Assembly: GCA_016708435.1 (NCBI GenBank)
Contig: JADJFV010000002.1
Coordinates: 1 to 64,000, forward strand
Reading direction: 5' to 3'
From: Leptospiraceae bacterium
GTDB lineage: Bacteria; Spirochaetota; Leptospiria; Leptospirales; Leptospiraceae
Length of the DNA stretch: 64,000 bases
In this document: positions 24,077 through 33,470 of the stretch, in pieces
Layout of the letters: every line of letters begins with the position of its first letter
Numbering within the stretch: the stretch's first letter is position 1
Translations under genes and position numbers: made by a program
The notes under the pieces: generated by a model
Seen by the model: the letters and a program-made list of their open reading frames with translations, nothing else
What the model was told of the DNA's origin: nothing
Databases searched by the model: none

Positions 24077-26200
24077 ATGAGTATTTTTTTTAATCGGCTT
24101 TTTACTATTCTAAACTTAATTCTTTTCTTGAATTTAGTTCCATTTTTTTTCACGAGTCTTTCTGCCGATTCAAATGAAAAATTAATTTTACCTGTAGATT
24201 TAACTAAACTAAATTGGTATGTTAAACAGGGATTTGCCGCAAGTGACCTCTCTAAAGATCAGATTACGGATCAAACAGAATATAAAAAAATTGCAAATTT
24301 CCCTATTATATTAAACTCAATCTATAAAATTCCAATTTCAAATGATTCAGTAAAAGAATTTACCTTGCAATGTAATTTTCAGTTAAATCTAGAAAGAATT
24401 GATAAAGGTAAAGAGCTTGCTTTTTTGTTTTCTGGAATTGGAGAAACGTGGGAAATTTATTTGAATGGAGAAAAAATCAAAGATGAATTTGGCTTAGAAA
24501 ACAATCAAATAGTAAAATACAAAACTACTAGGAATTCTATCATCACTATTCCATACGATTTACTTAGAGAAAATAATAATCTAACAATTCATATTGCAGG
24601 GTCTGCGCCTTCCTCTTTTCTTGCTCCCAATTCCCTTTCTGGTATGCGATTTAAAGATGGATATATTCTCGATTATGAAAAGCGGCTACAGGAAAGTATC
24701 CAACAGACTACCCTACTTTTATTCAATGCTGTCTATATTTTCTTTGGTCTCTATCACCTTTTCTTTTTCATTCGCTGGACAGAAAAAAAATATAATCTTT
24801 ACTTTGCTATTTTTTCAATTTCAATCTCAATCTATTTCTTGTCATTTTCCAACATTGCCTTTGCTAAATTTGAGGATACTCGTTCTTTATTATTTTTTGC
24901 ATACGTGTCACAGCCCATAGCTGTCATGTCGTTTATCTTGTTCCTGTATGATTATTTTTATCCCTCTCGAAAGTTTTCGCTTTTCATAAAATATACAATC
25001 TTATCAAATCTAATAATAGTTTTGGCTTTTTGCATTTTTAAAATCAATTTCTTTCATACATTTTTATTTTCGTGGTATATTTTGATTATCCCCCAAATCG
25101 GTTATATTTTTTACTTCATCATCAATGCAACAAGAAAAGGTCTCAAGGATTCAGTTCCAATGGCATCGAGTATACTTGTCATACTCTTCGTTGTCATCTG
25201 GGAAATAATAGATACAATTGTTTTTCAAACTGGAATTCGCTTTTTACAATTTGCTTATTTTGGATTTATTCTATCCATGGTGATCATTCTTGCAAACCGT
25301 TTCATTGAAATCAATTGGGAAACAAGAAGACTTAATATTGAACTAACGCACGAACGAGATTCTTTTTCCAAATTTGTGCCTACTCAATTTTTGGATATGC
25401 TCGGAAAAAGTTCAGCAAAAGATATTTCTCTAGGCGAATGTAAATTGCAAGAGATGACAATTTTATTTGCAGATATTCGTGATTTTACTTCTCTTTCTGA
25501 ATCAATGAGTCCAGAAGAAAATTTTAAATTCATCAATTCCTATTTAAAAAAGATGAGCCCCGTTATAGAAAAGAACAATGGCTTCATTGATAAATTCATT
25601 GGGGATGCCATCATGGCTATTTTCCATTTGCCCGAAGAGGGTTTAAAAGCATCTGTTGAAATGATTGAAGAATTACAAAAATTAAACGAAGGGAGGAGTA
25701 ATGCGGGCTATCGTGCTCTCAGAATAGGAATAGGGTTAAACACTGGTATGCTCATGATGGGAACAATTGGACATGAAGATAGACTCAGCACAACTGTAAT
25801 TGGGGATACTGTTAATTTGTCGGCGAGATTGGAATCATTGACAAAAGAATATTTCACTCCCATTCTTGTTTCTGAATTTACCGTCTCAAAGCTAACAGAG
25901 GATAACAAAGAGTATCTGAGAGAAATTGATACAGTAGTAGTAAAAGGAAAAACGAATTCGGTTAAAATATTTGAATGCTTTCAAGTTGATTCTGATGATT
26001 TAATAGAGAAAAAGATTCATTCGAGAAAAGAATTTACGGAAGCTGTTTCCTTTTTAGAATCAGAAGATTATGAAACTGCCTTAGAAAAATTTTTAAAATT
26101 AAAAGACATTTTGAGTGGTGATGTAATTCTTAGTTTTCATATCATTCGATGCCAAGAAATGATAGACTCTATGAAAAAGCGAGCCAAAGTGGCTTCATGA
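24077..26200 (+). CDS. Adenylate/guanylate cyclase with 7TMR-DISM-type membrane sensor
   Basis: 707 residues. After a signal segment, residues about 35-200 form a beta-rich periplasmic domain (LNWYVKQGFAASDL, WEIYLNGEKIKDEFG), like the DISM extracellular sensor. Residues about 210-420 hold seven hydrophobic helices. The class III cyclase domain spans about 455-640 with metal-binding aspartates in ILFADIRDFTSLSE and FIDKFIGDAIMAIF, and HEDRLSTTVIGDTVNLSARL for the substrate region. Leptospira has many such cyclases. Whether cAMP or cGMP is made cannot be told with certainty. Its stop overlaps the mqnD start by four bases. Confidence 0.9.
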   Translation: MSIFFNRLFTILNLILFLNLVPFFFTSLSADSNEKLILPVDLTKLNWYVKQGFAASDLSKDQITDQTEYKKIANFPIILNSIYKIPISNDSVKEFTLQCNFQLNLERIDKGKELAFLFSGIGETWEIYLNGEKIKDEFGLENNQIVKYKTTRNSIITIPYDLLRENNNLTIHIAGSAPSSFLAPNSLSGMRFKDGYILDYEKRLQESIQQTTLLLFNAVYIFFGLYHLFFFIRWTEKKYNLYFAIFSISISIYFLSFSNIAFAKFEDTRSLLFFAYVSQPIAVMSFILFLYDYFYPSRKFSLFIKYTILSNLIIVLAFCIFKINFFHTFLFSWYILIIPQIGYIFYFIINATRKGLKDSVPMASSILVILFVVIWEIIDTIVFQTGIRFLQFAYFGFILSMVIILANRFIEINWETRRLNIELTHERDSFSKFVPTQFLDMLGKSSAKDISLGECKLQEMTILFADIRDFTSLSESMSPEENFKFINSYLKKMSPVIEKNNGFIDKFIGDAIMAIFHLPEEGLKASVEMIEELQKLNEGRSNAGYRALRIGIGLNTGMLMMGTIGHEDRLSTTVIGDTVNLSARLESLTKEYFTPILVSEFTVSKLTEDNKEYLREIDTVVVKGKTNSVKIFECFQVDSDDLIEKKIHSRKEFTEAVSFLESEDYETALEKFLKLKDILSGDVILSFHIIRCQEMIDSMKKRAKVAS

Positions 26201-27027
26201 AACCAGAACTTACACTCGCCTACTCGCCCTGCCCCAATGATACTTTCTTGTTTTACCATTTGATTCACGGAGATATTTCTGGAAAATTTTCCGTGAAAGA
26301 AGAATTGCATGATGTGGAAAAGCTAAATCAATATTCAGAGTTAGGAAAATTTGATGTAACAAAGCTTTCTTTTTTCGCTTACTTTCATGTAATAGAGGGC
26401 TACTCGTTGTTAAACTCTGGATCTGCACTCGGTCGTGGATGTGGACCTCTTTTAGTAAAAAAGAAAGGCAAAGACTTACAAAAAGTAAAAGGGGAAAAGA
26501 TTCTTGTTCCAGGGCTAAAGACTACGGCTAACTTGTTGTTAAACGTATATCTACAAAAAGACTTTCTCCCTACCCCACTTCGATACGATTTGATTATGGA
26601 TAAAATTCTTAGCGAGGAGTTTGATCTTGGCGTAATCATTCACGAAGAAAGATTTACCTATGAAGAAAGAGGACTTGAAAAAGTTGTAGATCTAGGCGAC
26701 TACTGGGAAAGCCTAACGGGTAAACCAATTCCACTGGGGGCAATCGCCGTTAAACGCACAACAGATATTGACTTACAAAAAGAATTTGATAAGTCTCTAC
26801 GTAAAAGCCTTGAACTCGCCTATCAATTTCCAGAAAAAACCAGAAAATATATTTTAGAAAATTCCCAAGTCAAAGACGAAGCAGTAGTCAAGAGTCATAT
26901 TGAACTTTATGTGAATGAATTTACAGCCGACATCGGCGATGAAGGCAAAGACGCAGTATATGCTCTATTAGAAAAAGCAAAAAGTTTAGGTTTAGTAAAG
27001 GAAAGTAAATTGGGAATGTTTGTTTGA
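26197..27027 (+). CDS. mqnD: 1,4-dihydroxy-6-naphthoate synthase (futalosine menaquinone pathway)
   Basis: About 276 residues from MKPELTLAYSPCPNDTFLFY. SPCPNDTFLF near the N-terminus is the family signature; KLSFFAYFHV, SGSALGRGCGPLLV, DLGVIIHEERFTYEERGLEK and LGDYWESLTGKPIPLG complete the MqnD pattern, a periplasmic-binding-protein fold. The enzyme converts cyclic dehypoxanthine futalosine to 1,4-dihydroxy-6-naphthoate in the cytoplasm. The ATGA overlap with the cyclase gene implies translational coupling, an unusual pairing. No other mqn gene is in the window. Confidence 0.9.
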   Translation: MKPELTLAYSPCPNDTFLFYHLIHGDISGKFSVKEELHDVEKLNQYSELGKFDVTKLSFFAYFHVIEGYSLLNSGSALGRGCGPLLVKKKGKDLQKVKGEKILVPGLKTTANLLLNVYLQKDFLPTPLRYDLIMDKILSEEFDLGVIIHEERFTYEERGLEKVVDLGDYWESLTGKPIPLGAIAVKRTTDIDLQKEFDKSLRKSLELAYQFPEKTRKYILENSQVKDEAVVKSHIELYVNEFTADIGDEGKDAVYALLEKAKSLGLVKESKLGMFV

Positions 27028-27035
27028 GACTGCTC

Positions 27036-27164
27036 GGTCATTTCGAACCGAGCATATCAGTAAATGCGAGTGTGAGAAATCTATTTTGCAAATTTAGTAT
27101 TGAATTAATCTATAGCTATATTTGCAAAATAGACCTCTCACGAAAAAGCAGTTCGAGGTGACAG
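27036..27164 (+). repeat. Nested-palindrome intergenic repeat, family A, copy 2
   Basis: The left arm GGTCATTTCGAAC and right arm GTTCGAGGTGACAG enclose GTGAGAAATCTATTTTGC and GCAAAATAGACCTCTCAC. The left end also folds locally (TGCTCGG with CCGAGCA). The right end is followed by GGGTAATGC, as in copy 4. It lies between mqnD and the TPM gene, whose stops converge. Confidence 0.75.
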
Positions 27165-27204
27165 GGGTAATGCCCCAATTCCTCAGTGGCTAATATTCCT
27201 TATC

Positions 27205-27384
27205 CTACCAATCACTTCCACCTGAATCTCCACCGCCCCAGTCAGAACCGGAATCAGATGAATCACTAGAATAATCAGAATCAGACTGTGACCAGGAAGA
27301 ATTATTTCCGCTATTGCGATAGCTATCACTCGAATGATCGTTTCCATAAAGTCCACTGTCATGACCTGTGAATTTGTCATAGAG
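27205..27384 (-). other. In-frame C-terminal extension of the TPM protein beyond a TGA
   Basis: Reading on from the TGA at 27385-27387 in the same minus-strand frame gives 59 further sense codons: LYDKFTGHDSGLYGNDHSSD, a Ser/Asp-rich stretch, then DWGGGDSGGSDW and TAG at 27205-27207. A Gly/Ser/Asp-rich tail ending in Trp is the usual end of YgcG/TPM-domain proteins. If the TGA were TGG, the joined protein would have about 294 residues. The overlapping frame in another phase here is a shadow. Confidence 0.6.
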
Positions 27385-28092
27385 TCAACTCCCTGCTGCT
27401 GCGCCGAGCATACCAGTTAAGAATGTTCCCATGAAGCCGGGACCTGAACTTCCGTAACCGCTATTTGCTCCATACGGCTGATTCATATTACCCGCTCCGC
27501 CACGATTTGTTGACATGAGAGAAGTAATAACTTTAAATGCAATAAAACCAAGCACTGCAAAAATTATAATTGTCATCCAGGGAAAACCTCCAGTAGTTTG
27601 ATTTGATCTAATTGGCATTTCGCTTCTTTGCGGGTAATTTCTGTTATTTCCTGTGTTTGCCACAGCGGAGTTCATTACACCTGCAAAGTATTCAACGGAA
27701 GAACTCAGTCCTCGGTCGAAATTTTTATTTTTAAATTCCTCGGTAAATTTTGCTTTGAGAATATTTCGTTCTGAATCTCCGAAGACTTCTTTTGTTTTAT
27801 TTCCAATTTCGACTTTTAATTTGCGATCTTTTTTGGAAATTAAGACATAGACTCCATTGACTCTACGAGCTTTTGCTTTTTCAAGCGCTAATGCATTTGC
27901 ATCTGCTTGCCCTACTTCTTCGATTGTTTCAATTACCAATTCTTTTCCAGATTTGCGTTTGACTTCTTCTAGCCTTTGATTTGCTTCATTTAGTGCAGAC
28001 TGGGAAAACATACCCGCAGTATCCACAACCTCAGCGTTAAGCGCAATACTAAGAGAAAACGTTGCAAAACAGATTGCCAGTAAATTTTTCAT
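27385..28092 (-). CDS. TPM domain (YgcG-like) exported protein, probably truncated by in-frame TGA
   Basis: 235 residues: signal peptide (LLAICFATFSLSIALNA), a TPM/DUF477 domain (VVDTAGMFSQSALNEANQRL, VNGVYVLISKKDRKLKVEIG, DSERNILKAKFTEEFKN, FDRGLSSSVEYFAG), then one transmembrane helix near 175-195 (WMTIIIFAVLGFIAFKVI) and a Gly/Ser/Asn-rich tail. TPM proteins are membrane-linked, implicated in photosystem repair in plants and of poorly known function in bacteria. The reading frame stops at a TGA after AAAGS although the same frame stays open for 59 more codons with a family-like end (27205-27384). Confidence 0.8.
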   Translation of the reverse strand: MKNLLAICFATFSLSIALNAEVVDTAGMFSQSALNEANQRLEEVKRKSGKELVIETIEEVGQADANALALEKAKARRVNGVYVLISKKDRKLKVEIGNKTKEVFGDSERNILKAKFTEEFKNKNFDRGLSSSVEYFAGVMNSAVANTGNNRNYPQRSEMPIRSNQTTGGFPWMTIIIFAVLGFIAFKVITSLMSTNRGGAGNMNQPYGANSGYGSSGPGFMGTFLTGMLGAAAGS

Positions 28093-28145
28093 AAATATAA
28101 AATCTCCTATACTATTAATTAGACTGAATTTGTAGGTTTGTTATA

Positions 28146-28276
28146 CTGTCATTTCGAACATCCCTTGGCGACCGAATTGCGACTAAACCAAGTGGTGATG
28201 GAGAAATCTATCTGACAAAGAAAGAACAGGGTTAAGCAAGATAGACCTCTCACGGTAAAACTGTTCGAGGTGACAG
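28146..28276 (+). repeat. Nested-palindrome intergenic repeat, family A, copy 3
   Basis: The arms CTGTCATTTCGAAC and GTTCGAGGTGACAG are the best matched pair of the four copies. Inside, GGAGAAATCTATCTGAC and GCAAGATAGACCTCTCAC form the second, less perfect stem. It lies between the TPM gene start and the lipoprotein stop at 28283 on the minus strand. Confidence 0.75.
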
Positions 28277-28282
28277 TATTAC

Positions 28283-28828
28283 CTATTCCTCTAACTGAAT
28301 TATACTTTCCTTATTCAGAGTTCTCTTGTCAAATCGGATTAAATATTTTTCGGTTTTAACTTTGCCATCCTGTTGTCTAAAAATAATATTTCCAGTAACC
28401 AAAAATGATTTCTCTTCTAGGGTTGCAGTGCATTCAAAAGAATAAGGTAATCCACCACTGAGTGATTTACGTTTTGCACCTAACAGTTCGAAACACCTCT
28501 CCTTCATTTCAATTCCATCAAACTTTTTGTAAGAAGGAAATTCTGTTTCTAAATTTTCTCGATTCACTTTGAAAAATTCCTCCAGAAATGTCCCTTCTCG
28601 AAAGATAGCAATGACTGGAAAACCAAAATAAATAAACTCATTCGATTCAAAAAGAATTTCCCAATTTGCTCCCTGCACTTTTTTAATTCGATTTTTCATT
28701 CTTTTCTCAAAGAAATCTTCTACCGTAGTTTCTTTCGCCTTATCGAGATATTCCCCTCTTCGAATATCGGCACTGTTCATGCTACATTGAAAGAGGAGAA
28801 ATACAGGAATGAGTTTAAGAAGCTTCAT
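28283..28828 (-). CDS. Hypothetical lipoprotein
   Basis: About 181 residues from MKLLKLIPVFLLFQC, a short lipoprotein signal with Cys15; the upstream in-frame ATG would add 11 residues inside the preceding gene. The mature sequence is charged (DKAKETTVEDFFEKRMKNRI, IYFGFPVIAIFREGTFLEEF) with two later cysteines. No family recognised. Its start overlaps the stop of the methyltransferase gene by four bases (ATGA), so they are coupled. Confidence 0.65.
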   Translation of the reverse strand: MKLLKLIPVFLLFQCSMNSADIRRGEYLDKAKETTVEDFFEKRMKNRIKKVQGANWEILFESNEFIYFGFPVIAIFREGTFLEEFFKVNRENLETEFPSYKKFDGIEMKERCFELLGAKRKSLSGGLPYSFECTATLEEKSFLVTGNIIFRQQDGKVKTEKYLIRFDKRTLNKESIIQLEE

Positions 28829-29850
28829 TTCTTTTGAAATAGGTAATGAGAGACTAACCACTCTTCGCCGTTACGATAGGCAAATAATTCTGCGCAGGAG
28901 AGAAAAAATATTCTCCAGTAAGACCACCACTTGGTTACATTTTCCTTTCCATAAGCTTTTTCTAATATAGGAAGAATTTGTGTTTTATTCTTGTCCATAT
29001 TCTCAAGCCAGGCTTCACTTGTTTTGCCGTAATGGACTCCATTTACAACCCAGTGATTACGAATTGTCAAATGCTCTTGAAAATACAAAAACAAATTATG
29101 AGAAGGCATCATTCCACCCGTGAAAAAATACTTTGCCATCCAATCTGTCTCATCCTTTACTTCAAATGGATAAGCAAATTCTTTATGAGTAAAAATATGT
29201 ATAAAGAAAAGTCCTTCTGGTTTTAAAAATCCTGAAAGCTTCGCAAATAACTTTTGATAGTTCTTCATATGCTCCAGCATTTCAACAGAAATTATCCGAT
29301 CAAACTTTTCATTGATTTGAAAATCGTTCATGTCCTGGGTAATGATTGTTAGGTTCTTGAATCCTTTTTCCTTGGCTACAGAGTCAATGTATTCTTTCTG
29401 TGTTTTAGAATTTGACACGCCAGTGATTTTACAATTTGGAAATTTCTCAGCCACATAAAGGGACACGGAGCCCCAGCCGCAACCTAAATCTAAAACGGTT
29501 TGACCATCTTTGAGTTGTGCTCTCTCGCAGGAGAGTTTTAACATTGCCTCTTCGGAAGCGTCTAACGTATCAGCGCCTGACGGCCAGTAGCCACCACTGT
29601 ATTTCATTCTCTTGCCTAAAACATATTTGTAAAATTCGGTAGGGACTTCGTAGTGCTGCTCATTTGCATCCGAAGTATTTACTGCAATCGGACTTGCCTT
29701 TAATTTTTCTATGTAGGTATTCAGATGAAGTTGTTGCGCTTCTTTACTTCCTTTGTTTTCTTCTGTTAGCCTCTGCTCGAGTAATTTCCGAATTCCCATT
29801 CTAATTAAAAAATCTGGAACTATATCTTTCTCTAATAAATTAAATATCAA
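28825..29850 (-). CDS. Cyclopropane-fatty-acyl-phospholipid synthase family SAM methyltransferase
   Basis: 341 residues. EQHYEVPTEFYKYVLG resembles the DNHYD-like substrate entrance of the family, VLDLGCGWGSVSLYVAEKFP is SAM motif I, and RIISVEMLEHMKNY is the post-III motif. The C-terminus (WWSYWRIFFLSCAELFAYRN, EEWLVSHYLF) is closer to the shorter CFA-like/coclaurine N-methyltransferase-like group than to the classic Cfa at 39784. The substrate is likely a lipid or small amine; uncertain. Coupled to a lipoprotein gene downstream. Confidence 0.8.
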   Translation of the reverse strand: MIFNLLEKDIVPDFLIRMGIRKLLEQRLTEENKGSKEAQQLHLNTYIEKLKASPIAVNTSDANEQHYEVPTEFYKYVLGKRMKYSGGYWPSGADTLDASEEAMLKLSCERAQLKDGQTVLDLGCGWGSVSLYVAEKFPNCKITGVSNSKTQKEYIDSVAKEKGFKNLTIITQDMNDFQINEKFDRIISVEMLEHMKNYQKLFAKLSGFLKPEGLFFIHIFTHKEFAYPFEVKDETDWMAKYFFTGGMMPSHNLFLYFQEHLTIRNHWVVNGVHYGKTSEAWLENMDKNKTQILPILEKAYGKENVTKWWSYWRIFFLSCAELFAYRNGEEWLVSHYLFQKK

Positions 29851-29913
29851 TGTTTACTCCTCTATTATAAGACTGCATAGCTTTATAATTTGGCAACGAA
29901 AAACTTTCTGCGT

Positions 29914-31950
29914 TTACAAAAATTCATTCTTCTCAGTAAAATGAATCACCGGAATACAAAAAGGAACATCGCCATAATGCTGAGGCTTTCCATTCTCGTC
30001 AAGCTCTTCGACTTGTAAATAATAGCCATTATCCGGTATACGAAATAGATTTAGATTGGATTTGTTTTTTTCGATTGTGATTTCTAAATCGGTAATAGGC
30101 TTTTGATTTTTACCCAGCACTGTCCATTTTTGTCGAAGTGTTTTCTTAGAAGTAGAGCTGTCTAGAAATGCATCTAGTTCAATTCCGTCAGCGCCTGCTA
30201 AAACCCAAATCGTTTTTCCTTTGAAGATATGATAGGGATTGTTTGCCTCTCCTCGGTTTTGCTCGTAGGCAAGTAGTTGATACGCGTTTAGCTTCGCTTG
30301 TCTGAATTCGGGTAGCCTGTCTTGTCGGATTACTTGAAAGACAGAGTGAAAAACTATAAATGATATTAGGATAATCATTGTAATCCGTAACCTATAATCT
30401 ACGTCTGCTTTTATTTTTTCTTTGAATCCAATGAACAAGACTAAAAGAATTACAAATCCACTGTCAGGTTGCACAACATGATAACCAAAACTCAAAGAAA
30501 GGATAAGTAGAATTAAGAGTAAAATATTCTCTCGAATCGACACTGCAATTAATACGTAAAGTGTAATGAGAGTTAGCCCCACTATCCCGATTTCACTTAG
30601 AATTCCCATAAAAAAGGAAGGATTGTCTATTTTGTTTTCGGGAATAAAAAGACCAAGCGTTGGATCTTTAGATTCACAACAAAACTCCTACTCCATCTCC
30701 AAAAAAGGATTCTGCAAAAACACTTTCCATGCAGCCAAATTAAAATAATAACGCTGTGAATCCACTGCAAGGAATGGATTTTCTTTTGCTTGAACCATTG
30801 AAGTGAATTTAATAGGTATCAGCAATAGTTTGTCGAAAGTAGAACCCGTTGTTCTAGGAATCTGATAGAGGATAATCAGGAATAGACCGAAAGTTGCTAA
30901 TACCCAGAAACGGTTAATATTCGGTATCCTCTCTCGATTTTCTTTCCAAATGGAATATAGAAGGAACACAATTCCGACAAGAAGTAACAACCAGAATCCT
31001 CTACCTTGATACGGAGCCAAAATAAACTGAATTGCAATGATTGGCAGGAGAAGAAAATACTTTTTCTTCGCAAGTAAATCTTTAGAGCGCGTCTTAGATG
31101 AAATTTTTCTATTAATAAAAGTCAAGCTCCAAGAGCCTGTAATATCCTTTTCAGGCAGGCTCTTATAAAAAATAAAACAAAGAACAGGAACTATCCATGT
31201 CGAACTTCCTGAATCACGAAAAAGTCCCATGACGCGATTTGCTTCTAGCGATAAATTCGTATTAGTCGCTAGGAAATTTCGATTCCAGAAGATTTGTAAG
31301 AGCATAATTCCAAAATGAATTCCAAGCCCGATAAGCGCTCCGAGTTTCCAATCGTTGCGAAATTTTGTTTTATCTTCTTCGCGCAATTCTTCTGAATAAA
31401 AATAAAGCAAAGGAAATAGTAAATGTGTGATTGTTTCCATACTGATCGCAAATGCTTCTTTGGACGAAACTCCTTTTACATACATAGTTTCTAAAATTCC
31501 AAAACTTTTTAGGTAGGGAGCGTTGAATAGTATTAGAAATCTATCTAAAGTTAGAATCAGTAAAAAACTAATTAGTAAGAACAATGGATTTTTCAGCAGA
31601 GGCAAATATCCAGTATACGTATTCTGTAAGTTTGATTTTCTGATTCGGAAGTAAGTAATAATTTCCCTTATAAAATTTCCAAATACTCCTCCTAAAAAAA
31701 CTCCCATGAGAGTAATGAAAGGACTTTGTATTCCGAAAATTGGCGCAACTCTAACGAGTAATAGAGCACAGGTAACAGTCATAATCCGCCCGAGCCGCGG
31801 ACTAATGATGTAAAACACAAACGGCATTGCAAATTGAATTCCAAGTGTGATATAAAATTCTGACTTTGGAAAAGGATGGCAAAACCGAAAGAACAAAGTA
31901 AAATAGTATCCGATTAAGCTTAAAAATCCGAGTATTAAAATCTTTTTCAT
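29914..31950 (-). pseudogene. O-antigen ligase/polymerase-like membrane protein split by frameshifts
   Basis: Two consecutive minus-strand frames, 30688-31950 (420 residues) and 29914-30609 (231 residues), make one protein. The first has about ten membrane helices and ends WKVFLQNPFLEME; the second begins in helices and ends in a soluble domain. Adding one T in the T run near 30700-30705 and one base near 30690 yields NPFFGDGVGSF then CESKDPTLGLF and IDNPSFFMGILSEIGIVGL, the NPFxGxGxGSF signature of Wzy/WaaL-type ligases. Such proteins join or polymerise surface glycans. Both indels could be sequence errors. Confidence 0.65.
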
Positions 31951-33470
31951 AGTTTGTGAAGTCTCACTCTGTTTGGTTGCAAAGATTTTCCTGCTTTTAA
32001 AATTACTCTTTGTTTTTCATAGCCTTCTTTTGAAATTAGATAGTTGTATTCTTTTTCTTCCAAAAGCATTCTAACATAGATGCCTGTTTCAGGATGACTT
32101 GTAAAATTTTCTTCTTCATAGTGTTTAATTTCTTCTGTCTCTACTTTTGCCTCTATTGGATTTCCTACTTCGTCTTCGATGCGTAGAATAATTTTATTTC
32201 CATGAAAGAATTCATACAAAAGATTTTCCCACACTCCTTTAAATCCTTTTAGAATGGAGCGCACAATTTCATAGTCAACATTCTGGTGCGTTGACTCTGC
32301 AATAAATGCGTTAGTTCCATGCTTATAGTAGTAATAGTCTTGGTCAGTTCCATCTACAGGATAAAGATTCTTTCGAAGACTGAACTCTTTTCCAATGCGC
32401 ACTGATTTTGCGAATTTTACAATTCGATTTCCTAAATTCTTCGCGTAGTCCGGCTCTGGATTAAAAACATTTTCAATTGTATAGGGAAATAAGATTGCCG
32501 CCGCGTAAGAATGAAAACTCATCGCAAATAAAAATCTTTCCTGATTCGCAAGACTCATCATCGCCTGTGTCTCTGGCTCAGACGCAGGACTTGAACCTCG
32601 ATAAAAAACATGACCCGTATTTCCAGACGAAGCAGTTTTATTTCCTGAATTCCAACGGAACGGATAATTGCGATTTAAGTCTACTCCGCGGCTACGATTT
32701 GTTTCCCGCATATCCTCCGGCAAATAGCCATTCTTCCTTCCCATATCAACTGACCAATTCCAAAAAAAATTGCTCCCATCTGGATTTACCATCGGCACAA
32801 TCCAGACAGAAATATTTTCGAGATAAGGCTCATACTTATCATAATCATTTAGCAAGTGGTATATAATATCATAACAATGCTCGGTAGAAATTAATTCATT
32901 CGCATGATGCGCCCCTGTGAAAAGAATTGGAATTTTGTATTCCGATCTTTTAGGAGAAGTAATTCGGATTGCGGGAATGACTCTACCGAGCCTTGTTTTT
33001 CCTAGCTCAAAATAGGTTACTATTTCTGGGAATTTTTCAGAGACAGCCTTGAGGTATATTTTATTTAGTCTCTGATCTTTATAGCCAGAGCGCAAATCAT
33101 CTAAGTCTTTGAATTTTCTTTTCAAGCGTGACTCATAGTTAATATCATAATACTTAAAAGGAGCCGATTTCGAAAAACTTTCGTAAGGAATATTAGATTT
33201 TTCTAATGTTTTCATTTCTGATTTGTTCAGCAGATAAACAGTATAATTTTTTCCTTTATAAGTAGAGTCTGGCATGGAAGAAAAGAATTTCTTAATTACT
33301 TTCTTGAATTTCTTATGATGTTTGTTTTGAATTTTATACGGAATTAATTCTTTGTTATCATAGATTGGAACATTCGGATATCGCACTTCTTGCGACAATA
33401 GACTGCAAGAGAAAAAAAAGTGAATGCTTATTAAGATTAGTATACAGTCATTTCGAACAGCGGCTTCCAA
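31947..33470 (-). CDS. M14 family zinc carboxypeptidase, exported
   Basis: About 508 residues from the TTG at 33470; the open frame continues up to an ATG at 33623. Zinc ligands: HHANELIS (HxxE) near the middle and FHSYAA (His). RGVDLNRNYPFRW supplies the catalytic Arg/Asn-Arg motif, and FIAESTH carries the catalytic Glu. A signal-like stretch (ILILISIHFFFSCSLLSQ) precedes the mature domain. The C-terminus has a carboxypeptidase-regulatory-like beta domain (LRIEDEVGNPIEAKVETEE). All in-frame start codons before the signal lie in or beyond repeat A copy 4. It likely trims peptides outside the cytoplasm for the adjacent amino acid permease. Confidence 0.8.
   Translation of the reverse strand: MEAAVRNDCILILISIHFFFSCSLLSQEVRYPNVPIYDNKELIPYKIQNKHHKKFKKVIKKFFSSMPDSTYKGKNYTVYLLNKSEMKTLEKSNIPYESFSKSAPFKYYDINYESRLKRKFKDLDDLRSGYKDQRLNKIYLKAVSEKFPEIVTYFELGKTRLGRVIPAIRITSPKRSEYKIPILFTGAHHANELISTEHCYDIIYHLLNDYDKYEPYLENISVWIVPMVNPDGSNFFWNWSVDMGRKNGYLPEDMRETNRSRGVDLNRNYPFRWNSGNKTASSGNTGHVFYRGSSPASEPETQAMMSLANQERFLFAMSFHSYAAAILFPYTIENVFNPEPDYAKNLGNRIVKFAKSVRIGKEFSLRKNLYPVDGTDQDYYYYKHGTNAFIAESTHQNVDYEIVRSILKGFKGVWENLLYEFFHGNKIILRIEDEVGNPIEAKVETEEIKHYEEENFTSHPETGIYVRMLLEEKEYNYLISKEGYEKQRVILKAGKSLQPNRVRLHKL

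Noticed and set aside
27183..27380. 65-residue minus-strand frame after the TPM gene
   Set aside because: It lies in a different phase and is rich in Ile/Val. The frame in register with the TPM gene carries the Gly/Ser/Asp tail.
27385..27387. TGA read as tryptophan (alternative genetic code)
   Set aside because: Neighbouring genes (mqnD, the cyclase, many others) end in TGA at sensible places, so the standard code applies.
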